DNA from: Ruminiclostridium sp.
GTDB taxonomy: Bacteria > Bacillota > Clostridia > Oscillospirales > Oscillospiraceae
Length of the DNA: 8,304 bases
Direction: 5' to 3'
Assembly: GCA_021442645.1 (NCBI GenBank)
Contig: JABUSR010000174.1
Span: 1-8,304 of the forward strand
Both the position numbers and the translations under genes were made by a program. Of this stretch, positions 1 through 5,889 are shown one piece after another. The notes beneath the pieces were generated by a model. It saw only the letters and a program-made list of their open reading frames with translations, made no database searches and was not told where the DNA came from. Numbering within the stretch: the first letter of the stretch is position 1; each line of letters starts with the position of its first letter.

Positions 1-37
1 CTCCCGGTCTCTCAGTCTGTATAAATGCCTCGCAGAG

Positions 38-57
38 TTTTCGCCCGTAGGCGAAAA
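38..57. other. Small palindrome downstream of the envelope operon
   Basis: TTTTCGCC (38-45) pairs with GGCGAAAA (50-57) around a 4-base loop, 33 bases after the DHHW stop codon on the minus strand. The T-rich arm comes first on both strands, with no T-run after the stem, so it does not have the form of an intrinsic terminator. It is the only candidate structure for ending the operon transcript within the window. The remaining bases 1-90 show nothing recognisable. Confidence 0.35.
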
Positions 58-90
58 AGAAATAGGATCCGTTTTTCTCGGCTCTCCCGC

Positions 91-1212
91 TCAATTCAGC
101 CATGCGGAGTTCGTGTCCGTCATCAGGTTGTCCACGCCATACAGGTAGAGAATCCGGTCCACCCGGTGCTCAGCCATGAACTGGCTCAGGGATTCCCGGT
201 AGTACCGCAGGTCCACCAGGTATACTGTCTGGTATCCCTCTGCCAGGAAGGTGGAGAGGCAGTGTGCGTAGGAATCCCGCACCACCAGCAGGGCCCCCTC
301 CTCCGCCTGGGGGTTGGAGATACAGGCAATGCTGTGGTTGCCGTCCAGGAAGACGGGGTACTTATCCAGGTCCTCCAGGTGTGCCGGGAAGAACAGGCTG
401 TCGGACTCGGTCCTTTTCTGCCCGTCCCGGAGGGTAACCTGTACCTGAGCTCCGCTGTCCCACAGCTCCACGGTGTCGGCTGAGGTAAACCAGTACCCGC
501 TGCCCGACCAGGTCGTGCCGTAGAAGCCGTCATAGGAACTCACCTGGTAGTCGTTCTGGTCCCTGCAGGACTTCCCACAGGCCTCCCGGAAGTCCCGGTA
601 CAGCAGATAGTTTCCGTAAGAGGTCAGGTGGTGGTCTGTACGGTAGCAGACCTGCCCGTTCTCCACCCCTGCCTTCATGGTCTCCCGCACGTCGATGATC
701 CGGGTGTTCTGCAGCAGCTCGGCCGCCCGGTCATAGAGCATATCGTCGTGGTATTCCCCGTGGTTGGCAGGCAGGAGGTCCTCCATCAGGTAGCCCGCCG
801 AGGGCACCATGATGAGGTCCGTCGGCACCCCCGCCTTGCCGGCGAACTGGTCAAAACGAGTCAGGTTGTCAGAAAAGATCTTGTCGTTATAGGTCTTGGG
901 TGCGTTGATGAGATACCCGTCGTCACAGTAGTAGATGTCCTGGGCGGCGTTGCGGCCGGTAAGCAGCGTCCAGTAGGCGTTAATCCCCACAAAGAAGTCC
1001 CGGCCGGGGACCTGGTCGGCGGTGAAGGTCTCCAGTCCCTCCTGGAACTTCCCCTCCATAACAGCCTCCCCGGTGACTTCGGGGAAGTCGGCCAGCATCC
1101 GCTTTTCGTTCTCGGAATAGGTTCTGTGCGGCAGCAGGAAGAGCAGCACGGACATCACGGCCAAAAAGACCACAAAGACAATGGCGGGCAGAGCCCGATA
1201 GATTTTTTTCAC
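91..1212 (-). CDS. DHHW-family (AlgX/AlgJ-like) SGNH-fold protein, probable polysaccharide O-acetyltransferase partner
   Basis: The protein has 373 residues. A single N-terminal hydrophobic segment (about residues 8-27) after MKKIYR reads as an uncleaved signal anchor, placing the rest outside the cell. The C-terminal region matches the DHHW/AlgX/AlgJ family, in which the catalytic order is permuted: an Asp-x-His comes first and the serine later. Here D193-H194-H195 lies in the RTDHHLTSYGNY stretch, and R312-D313-S314-Y315 is the likely serine motif. The family-name tryptophan is leucine (DHHL). The start is GTG at 1212, with GGGGGAG six bases upstream; the gap to the upstream MBOAT stop is 15 bases, so the two are translated from one mRNA. 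By analogy with alginate AlgI/AlgX, it should receive acyl groups from the MBOAT protein and transfer them to an extracellular glycan. The family assignment is strong; the substrate and acyl group are inferred. Confidence 0.85.
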   Translation of the reverse strand: MKKIYRALPAIVFVVFLAVMSVLLFLLPHRTYSENEKRMLADFPEVTGEAVMEGKFQEGLETFTADQVPGRDFFVGINAYWTLLTGRNAAQDIYYCDDGYLINAPKTYNDKIFSDNLTRFDQFAGKAGVPTDLIMVPSAGYLMEDLLPANHGEYHDDMLYDRAAELLQNTRIIDVRETMKAGVENGQVCYRTDHHLTSYGNYLLYRDFREACGKSCRDQNDYQVSSYDGFYGTTWSGSGYWFTSADTVELWDSGAQVQVTLRDGQKRTESDSLFFPAHLEDLDKYPVFLDGNHSIACISNPQAEEGALLVVRDSYAHCLSTFLAEGYQTVYLVDLRYYRESLSQFMAEHRVDRILYLYGVDNLMTDTNSAWLN

Positions 1213-1227
1213 GTTGCTCTCCCCCTC

Positions 1228-2616
1228 TCAGAACCGGAAATACAGGAAGGGATTGTAGCTGTCGCTCACCAGGCTGGCCACGCACAGCAGCAAACCTGCC
1301 AGGCACAGGATGCCCTCTGCCAGCGGCATGATCTTCCAGTCTTTGCACCGCTCCCAGACCATTTTGGCCAGGGGGGTGGCAGCCACCACGCCCAGGATGC
1401 CCATGCCCAGCCAGGGGAGCACCGTGGCCGCACCGCCCATGGTACCCGCCTCCAGGGAGAACATGACCCCCAGGTAAGTCCCGGCTGTGCTCAGGTCAGG
1501 CGAAGCGAAGAACACCCACCCGATGACCACGATGACCATGGCGTACAGGTGCTGGATGGGCGAGGGCAGTTTCCGGATATACTTGCCCAGCACCAGCTTC
1601 TCCAGCAGCAGGAGCACGCCGTAATACAGGCCCCAGAAGAGAAAATTCCAGCCCGCCCCGTGCCAGAAGCCGGTGAGGCCCCAGACCACAAAAATATTCA
1701 CACACTGGCGAAACTTACCCTTGCGGTTGCCTCCCAGGGGGATATACACATAGTCCCGGAACCAGGTAGACAGGGAGATATGCCACCGTCTCCAGAACTC
1801 GGTAACGCTCTTGGAAATATAGGGGTAGTTGAAGTTGATGCAGAAGTCAAAGCCCAGCATCTTGCCCAGGCCCCGGGCCATGTCGGAGTAGCCGGAAAAG
1901 TCGAAGTAGAGCTGCAGGCTGTAGGCCACTGCGCCGCACCAGGCCACCAGGGCCCCGGCCTCCGTGGGGTTGGCAGACACCGTATCCCACAGGACACCGA
2001 ACTGATTAGCCAGCAGGACCTTCTTGGCCATACCCACCATGAAGAGGCGGACACCGCTGTTGAACCCGTCCAGGGTCTCATGGCGGGAACGAAGCTGGTC
2101 GTTGACGTCCTTATACCGCACGATAGGTCCGGCGATGAGCTGGGGGAACAGAGAGATATAACAGGCAAAGTTGATGAAGTTTCCGGAGGGTTCACAGTCC
2201 TTCCAGTACACGTCGATCAGGTAGGAGACGGCCTGGAATGTATAGAAGGAGATCCCGATGGGCAGGGCAATCCCCACATCCGGGATCCCGGTCATGCCGG
2301 TGACCTGCTTGAATGTATCCAAAAACAGGCCGGCGTACTTAAATACGCCCAGGGCGGCCAGGTTCAGCACGATACCCACCACCAGCACGGCCTTCTGCCT
2401 GCCCTTGGTGGGCATCTTTCCCATGAGAACGCCGCAGAAGAAGTTCACCAGGATGGACCCCAGCATGATGAGGATATAGACGGGCTCACCGTAGGCGTAA
2501 AACACCAGGTTGGCCAGTAAAAGGAAAAAATTCCTGAACCGGAAGGGCAGAATGTGGCTTACCAGCAGCACCACCGTCAGAAACAGGAAGAGGAAAGGTA
2601 AACTTGAAAAAACCAT
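1228..2616 (-). CDS. MBOAT family O-acyltransferase (AlgI/DltB-like)
   Basis: This is a 462-residue polytopic membrane protein of the size usual for AlgI-like MBOATs. It opens with the family's FSSLPFLFLF segment. Conserved MBOAT signatures follow: PIGISFYTFQ, LFPQLIAGPIVRY, YFDFSGYSDMARG, the EFWRRWHISLSTWFRDY block (His279), and FWHGAGWNF with the presumed catalytic His319. MBOATs of this type pass acyl groups, usually acetyl, across the membrane for extracellular acylation of polysaccharides or teichoic acids; an adjacent DHHW protein points to polysaccharide acetylation rather than D-alanylation, and no dltA or dltC is nearby. I chose ATG 2616, with AGGAG at 2629-2633 (12-base spacing). 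A TTG start 13 codons further up is open, but it sits inside a strong hairpin and adds a hydrophilic extension atypical of the family. It is transcribed after the DUF4358 lipoprotein gene and before the DHHW gene. Confidence 0.93.
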   Translation of the reverse strand: MVFSSLPFLFLFLTVVLLVSHILPFRFRNFFLLLANLVFYAYGEPVYILIMLGSILVNFFCGVLMGKMPTKGRQKAVLVVGIVLNLAALGVFKYAGLFLDTFKQVTGMTGIPDVGIALPIGISFYTFQAVSYLIDVYWKDCEPSGNFINFACYISLFPQLIAGPIVRYKDVNDQLRSRHETLDGFNSGVRLFMVGMAKKVLLANQFGVLWDTVSANPTEAGALVAWCGAVAYSLQLYFDFSGYSDMARGLGKMLGFDFCINFNYPYISKSVTEFWRRWHISLSTWFRDYVYIPLGGNRKGKFRQCVNIFVVWGLTGFWHGAGWNFLFWGLYYGVLLLLEKLVLGKYIRKLPSPIQHLYAMVIVVIGWVFFASPDLSTAGTYLGVMFSLEAGTMGGAATVLPWLGMGILGVVAATPLAKMVWERCKDWKIMPLAEGILCLAGLLLCVASLVSDSYNPFLYFRF

Positions 2617-2640
2617 AAGATCTCTGTACTCCTGAGAATA

Positions 2641-2669
2641 CTGCCGGGCGATCAAGGATCACCCGGCAG
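2641..2669 (-). other. Strong intra-operon hairpin between the DUF4358 lipoprotein gene and the MBOAT gene
   Basis: On the minus strand CTGCCGGGTGATC pairs with GATCGCCCGGCAG around a CTT loop. This gives 13 base pairs with one G-T wobble. The hairpin begins 28 bases after the lipoprotein stop codon and ends 7 bases before the MBOAT ribosome site. What follows is TATTCT rather than a T-run, so it is not a standard intrinsic terminator. It may protect the 3' end of the upstream message, mark an RNA processing point, or lower expression of the two membrane enzymes relative to the lipoproteins. The structure is seen; the role is inferred. Confidence 0.6.
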
Positions 2670-2697
2670 CATGAAATGTCGTTCTGTTGTCGGTCTC

Positions 2698-3252
2698 TCA
2701 GCCAACAGCCGCCTGGAAGTCAGCCACCATAGCGTCATAGTGCTCGGTAAAGAACATACCAACATACACGCCACTGACCACCACGTCACAGCTTTCTGCC
2801 AGTGCCAGGCTCTCGGCGTCGTAGGATGCGGCCTGCTCGGCGATGGCGCCCAGACGGGCCTCCAGCTTGGCAGCCACATCGGCTGCAGCGGCCTCATCAA
2901 CGGCCTGGACCATCACCACTTCAGCGAGGAAGGCCGTTTCTCTCGTCGCGTTAAAGATCGCAGCATTCACCACCTGGGCGGCATCAATGCCGTACACATT
3001 GGTAAGGTTGTCGGCGGACACATCGATATAGTCGGTGATCCCGGCCGCAGAGATCATCTGGGCCTTCAAGGCATCCAGGTCGACTCCGGCCACAGGCTCC
3101 GTGTTGGGTTCGGTGTTGTTTTCCGTGTTGTTTTCGTTCGTCTCAGTCTGGCTAGTGTCGTCATCGGGTGTCGCCGTGTCATCACTGCCGCCGCAGGCAG
3201 CCAGAGCCATCATCATGGCCAGAGCCATCAAGAAAAGCAGGAAACGTTTCAT
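2698..3252 (-). CDS. DUF4358 domain-containing lipoprotein
   Basis: The protein has 184 residues. A short hydrophobic signal (residues 4-19) ends in the lipobox LAAC with Cys20, so it should be lipidated and face outward. Residues 21-55 form an acidic N/T/E/P linker built on a 12-base DNA repeat. The remainder resembles DUF4358, with the typical run of a YGID element, an alternating hydrophobic/Ala region, a helical AKLEARLGAIAEQ stretch and a closing VVVSGVYVGMFF strand. DUF4358 has no established activity. In Clostridia it is often found beside MBOAT, DHHW and SGNH genes, so an accessory role in envelope glycan modification is a reasonable inference. The start is ATG 3252 with GGAGG at 3265-3269 (12-base spacing). 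Only 38 bases separate it from the upstream SGNH lipoprotein gene. Confidence 0.8.
   Translation of the reverse strand: MKRFLLFLMALAMMMALAACGGSDDTATPDDDTSQTETNENNTENNTEPNTEPVAGVDLDALKAQMISAAGITDYIDVSADNLTNVYGIDAAQVVNAAIFNATRETAFLAEVVMVQAVDEAAAADVAAKLEARLGAIAEQAASYDAESLALAESCDVVVSGVYVGMFFTEHYDAMVADFQAAVG
3101..3135 (-). repeat. 12-bp tandem repeat in the lipoprotein linker
   Basis: Three copies of an 11-base core (GTGTTGTTTTC on the plus strand, the first copy GTGTTGGGTTC) occur at 3101, 3113 and 3125, with an exact 12-base period. The period is four codons, and it encodes the Asn-Thr-Glu-Pro/Asn repeats just after the lipidated cysteine. Such in-frame repeats can change linker length by slippage without breaking the gene. 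Confidence 0.65.
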
Positions 3253-3290
3253 CTTTTTACTTGTCCTCCGTAATTAAAAGTACTCTATTT

Positions 3291-4079
3291 TTACTTCAGT
3301 ACCTCCGGCACGTGGGTCAGCAGATAGTTGGTCCACACCTCGGCACCGTTGTAATTCAGGTGAATCCCCATGGCTCTGTCGCCGCTGTAGTCATCCCGCA
3401 GGAAGCCGTTCTCATCGGAGAGGGCCTCTGCCACATTCACAAAGTACCACTTCCGCTCCATGCAGACCTGCAACATCCTGCAGTTGAATGCGCGGATGGT
3501 CTCGTTGTTCAGATAGTCGTCCGCCCGGGGGCTCGTCGCCGTCATGGGCGTCACCGATTCCACCAGGACAGCAGCCTCGGGGCATCTCTCCAGAATTTGG
3601 TCGATTAATGTTACCAAATCCTGACTGGCTCTGTCAACACCTCCGGCGATACAATTCATGCCCAACATAACATAAATTTTGTTGGGAGAACTCTCTGCCA
3701 GTCCGTCCAACAGTTTGGGGTGCCGACCAGAGCCCTTGGGATATTCCGGTAGCCGCCCGTCTCCGGCCGCATAGGAGAGGGCATTCTGCTGGCTCATGCT
3801 CACCGAACAGAAAAAGTCAGCCTTCAGCGGTCCGCTGCCGCCGTTATACCAATCTAACATCACCGAGACCGAGTCCCCCACAAAGGCCACGTCCGAAAAC
3901 CAGTCGGGGGAGACGGCTTCGCTCTCGGGTACCACAGGGTTATACAGGGTCTCTTTTAGTTTCTGTACGGTCAATCCGTTTGCGGTTTCTTCCTCGTTTT
4001 CCTCTTGAGCCGTCAGGCCGCAGGCGCTCAGGGAAAGCAGAAGCAGCAGGGATAGGCACCACGCCATCCATCGTTTCAC
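3291..4079 (-). CDS. SGNH/GDSL-type hydrolase lipoprotein (second paralogue)
   Basis: The protein has 262 residues. A basic N-terminus, a Leu-rich core and lipobox LSAC with Cys20 mark a lipoprotein. The SGNH domain covers about residues 55-262: block I FVGDSVS with Ser70, block III MLGMN with Asn142, and block V MGIHLNYNG with His240. The usual aspartate three residues before this histidine is Met237. It is clearly homologous to the SGNH half of the upstream gene, sharing LPEYPKGSG, SVTPMT, SPRA and LNNET. The start is GTG 4079, because AAAAGGAG at 4087-4094 lies 7 bases upstream; the ATG at 4097 has no ribosome site and would put this Shine-Dalgarno inside the gene. Likely roles are O-acetyl esterase or acyl transferase on a wall glycan, inferred from fold and neighbours. 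It lies 66 bases after the SLH-SGNH gene and 38 before the DUF4358 gene. Confidence 0.87.
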   Translation of the reverse strand: MKRWMAWCLSLLLLLSLSACGLTAQEENEEETANGLTVQKLKETLYNPVVPESEAVSPDWFSDVAFVGDSVSVMLDWYNGGSGPLKADFFCSVSMSQQNALSYAAGDGRLPEYPKGSGRHPKLLDGLAESSPNKIYVMLGMNCIAGGVDRASQDLVTLIDQILERCPEAAVLVESVTPMTATSPRADDYLNNETIRAFNCRMLQVCMERKWYFVNVAEALSDENGFLRDDYSGDRAMGIHLNYNGAEVWTNYLLTHVPEVLK

Positions 4080-4145
4080 TAAGGGTCTCCTTTTCATGCT
4101 GTCAATGCGTTGGTTCTTCCTGCCACGTCTGACCCCTGTTCTCTG

Positions 4146-5585
4146 TTACATCAGGTCCTGGGGGATGTGGCTGATTAGATAGTTCACCCAGACCTTGGCG
4201 CCGTCATAGGTAAAGTGCATACCCATAGACTTCTTGTCGCTGCAGTAGTCGGGAATCAGTCCGCCGTCCTCGCCCTTGAACACCTCAGACACGTTCAGGA
4301 AATGCCATTTATTCTCCTGGCAGATTTCAAGCATCCGCTGGTTAAAGGCGTTGATGGTTTCGTTGTTCAGCGACTTATTCGCCCGGGGACTGTCCGACGT
4401 CATAGGTGTTACGGACTGGACCACGATCTTCACATCAGGGTTTCTGGTCAAAATATTGTTGATAATCGTCACATAGTCCGTGGTGGACTTGTCGATGCCA
4501 TATGCGATGTTATCCATGCCCAGCATGATATAGACAATCTCCGCACCGGTGGCAGCTACGCTGTCCTGGATGGGTGCTTTCTTTCCGGAGCCCTTGGGAT
4601 ACTCGGGCAGAATCTGCCCGGTAATCATATTCGTGGGGCTCATGCTGCCGGCGCAGAGGAACTTCGCCTTACTCAGGGCACCGGAGGCATTGCAGTAGCT
4701 CTCCAGCGTCATGGAGATGGAGTCGCCGATGAAGACCGTCCGGTCAAAGAAGGTCACCGGGCCGGGTGTCTCCGCCGCAGGAATCAGGGCCTCAAAGGTG
4801 ATGTCCTTATAGTTCCTGTAGAGGGCATCGTAGGCACCGGGCGTCAGGTCCACCAGCTTGGCTCCTTCGGGGACTTCTGTGGTGGCTGCAATCATGATGC
4901 GGTAGGCCACGGCAGAGCACTGCTCCCGGGTGAGGGTCTCCTCGGGGTAGAAGAAGCCGTCTTCATAACCGGTGATAATCCCGGAAATCTGGCAGGCAGT
5001 CACGCCGCTGCGGGCATAGTCGTGGATGTACAGGGAGTCCTTGAACTGGTTGGGCTCCTTCACCTGAATCAGGTCCAGACCCTCCATATCGGCAAAGCGG
5101 ATCAGGATGGTGCACACCTGTTCCCGGGTCAGCAGGTCATCCGGGGAAAAGTGCGTCGAATCTGTCCCGGAGGAAAGGCCCACCTGGTAAGCCCAGACAG
5201 CTGCATCGTAGTATTCGGAATCCTCATCCACGTCCGCATAGTTGGGCAGAGGGGCGTCCTCAGCGGCCTGGACCTTCTCCCTCTCTTTAAAGGGGACAGT
5301 GTCCATATTGTACAGGTAGAGAATCAGGTCACCGCGGGTAGCCAGGGCCGAGGGATCGAACTTCTCTGCGTCCGGCACAACCTTAGCCTTGTTGAGCTCC
5401 GTGATGTACTGGTAGCTCCACATATTCTCGTTCACGTCCAGGTATGGGTTGACCCATTCCTTGTTTCTTTCCACCGCAGCGCGAATCAGGATGACGCCAA
5501 CAAACAGGGCCAGAAACACCAGGAACCAGATAATCGTCATCTTAACAGAGCTTTTTATGGAGTTGGCTTTCTTTGCCCGTTTCAC
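4146..5585 (-). CDS. Membrane-anchored SLH-repeat protein with C-terminal SGNH/GDSL hydrolase domain
   Basis: The protein has 479 residues from GTG 5585. A basic N-terminus and one hydrophobic segment (about residues 16-35) form a type II membrane anchor; there is no lipobox or obvious cleavage site. Three SLH repeats follow at about residues 45-95, 115-168 and 177-232. They carry the TRAE-type motif as TRGD, TREQ and TREQ, so the first repeat is the most divergent. SLH repeats normally bind secondary cell-wall polysaccharide. The SGNH domain spans about 278-479, with FIGDSIS (Ser289), LGMD (Asp358 at the usual Asn position) and MGMH (Met454, His457). I prefer GTG 5585 because AAAAGGG at 5594-5600 lies 8 bases upstream; the GTG at 5594 overlaps that site. 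It is the first gene of the five-gene operon. Esterase versus acyltransferase activity cannot be told from sequence. Confidence 0.88.
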   Translation of the reverse strand: MKRAKKANSIKSSVKMTIIWFLVFLALFVGVILIRAAVERNKEWVNPYLDVNENMWSYQYITELNKAKVVPDAEKFDPSALATRGDLILYLYNMDTVPFKEREKVQAAEDAPLPNYADVDEDSEYYDAAVWAYQVGLSSGTDSTHFSPDDLLTREQVCTILIRFADMEGLDLIQVKEPNQFKDSLYIHDYARSGVTACQISGIITGYEDGFFYPEETLTREQCSAVAYRIMIAATTEVPEGAKLVDLTPGAYDALYRNYKDITFEALIPAAETPGPVTFFDRTVFIGDSISMTLESYCNASGALSKAKFLCAGSMSPTNMITGQILPEYPKGSGKKAPIQDSVAATGAEIVYIMLGMDNIAYGIDKSTTDYVTIINNILTRNPDVKIVVQSVTPMTSDSPRANKSLNNETINAFNQRMLEICQENKWHFLNVSEVFKGEDGGLIPDYCSDKKSMGMHFTYDGAKVWVNYLISHIPQDLM

Positions 5586-5600
5586 ACCTATCACCCTTTT

Positions 5601-5630
5601 AAAAAATCTTCCCGCAAACTGCCGGGAGAT
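5601..5630 (-). promoter_or_regulatory. Terminator-like hairpin with U-run in the operon leader
   Basis: On the minus strand ATCTCCCG (5630-5623) can pair with CGGGAAGAT (5614-5606), with one bulged A and an 8-base loop. The downstream arm runs into six T residues (5606-5601). It ends immediately before the Shine-Dalgarno of the SLH-SGNH gene. The form is that of an intrinsic terminator, but the position is at the 5' end of the operon message. It could act as an attenuator, as a 5' stabilising stem, or as a stop for antisense transcription coming from the murI side. The structure is seen; the function is inferred. Confidence 0.5.
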
Positions 5631-5638
5631 ACGGATTC

Positions 5639-5675
5639 ATTGTACGGAACACTTTGCATCAAAAGTGCATCAAAA
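5639..5675 (-). promoter_or_regulatory. Probable operon promoter with tandem operator-like repeat
   Basis: The minus strand has a -10-like TACAAT at 5644-5639. The -35 position at 17-bp spacing reads CACTTT, which does not resemble TTGACA. Instead, two exact copies of TTTTGATGCA (minus strand; 5675-5666 and 5664-5655) lie 11 bp apart and cover the -35 region. Direct repeats one helical turn apart at this place are typical of a response regulator or other activator that binds side by side and recruits polymerase. Transcription would start near 5632. No regulator gene is present in the window. Confidence 0.45.
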
Positions 5676-5844
5676 TTGACCCTTTTGCCTGTTTTCGCCT
5701 GTTCTCAGGTCATCTTTTTTTAACCCTCTCCCCGCCGCCGAGGCTCCTCCCCAATTCCCGCATCCGGCGCTACTCTTCCAGTATACTCCCGCTCCCATAT
5801 CACCCGACTTCTGCAAAAATCCAGTGGCGCAAGCGAGGAAATCG

Positions 5845-5853
5845 TGCTATACT
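5845..5853 (+). promoter_or_regulatory. Extended -10 promoter of murI
   Basis: TGCTATACT fits the extended -10 form TGnTATAAT with one mismatch. The -35 position at 17-bp spacing is TGGCGC and is poor, which is typical for promoters that rely on the extended -10. The start of transcription would be near 5860, giving a leader of about 30 bases, too short for a riboswitch. Confidence 0.55.
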
Positions 5854-5889
5854 GTTTTTTATCCAAACAGCTGAAAAGGAGGTATGGAC

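Larger units (their letters stand above)
5586..5889. other. Divergent intergenic region between the envelope operon and murI
   Basis: This stretch of about 300 bases contains no credible gene. It holds the leader hairpin, -10 box and tandem repeat of the minus-strand operon on the left and the murI promoter and ribosome site on the right. Between them (about 5680-5820) is pyrimidine-rich sequence with a T-run at 5714-5720 after a weak 4-5 bp hairpin, and a second copy of TATACT at 5782-5787 without a matching -35. I see nothing further that I can name there. Confidence 0.7.

Noticed and set aside
38..57. Hairpin as an intrinsic terminator of the operon
   Set aside because: On both strands the T-rich arm precedes the A-rich arm and no T-run follows the stem, so the intrinsic-terminator layout is absent.
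628..2520. A 630-codon open frame on the plus strand
   Set aside because: It lies wholly antisense to the well-identified MBOAT and DHHW genes, is His/Gln/Gly/Val-rich with no recognisable domain, and has no convincing ribosome site. Long antisense frames are expected in GC-rich coding DNA.
2617..2655. TTG start adding 13 residues to the MBOAT protein
   Set aside because: The TTG lies in the loop/arm of the 2641-2669 hairpin without a ribosome site, while ATG 2616 gives the family-typical N-terminus.
5..2700. Shared 11-mer CGGTCTCTCAG at 5-15 and 2690-2700
   Set aside because: Several 11-base matches are expected by chance in a window of this length, and flanking bases do not extend the match.
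4215..5723. A 502-codon open frame on the plus strand
   Set aside because: It is the antisense shadow of the SLH-SGNH gene, shows no family motifs, and runs across the operon promoter region.
5782..5787. TATACT as a second promoter for murI or the operon
   Set aside because: Neither strand has a -35-like hexamer at 16-18 bp, and there is no TGn extension. The copy at 5848-5853 with TGC is better placed.
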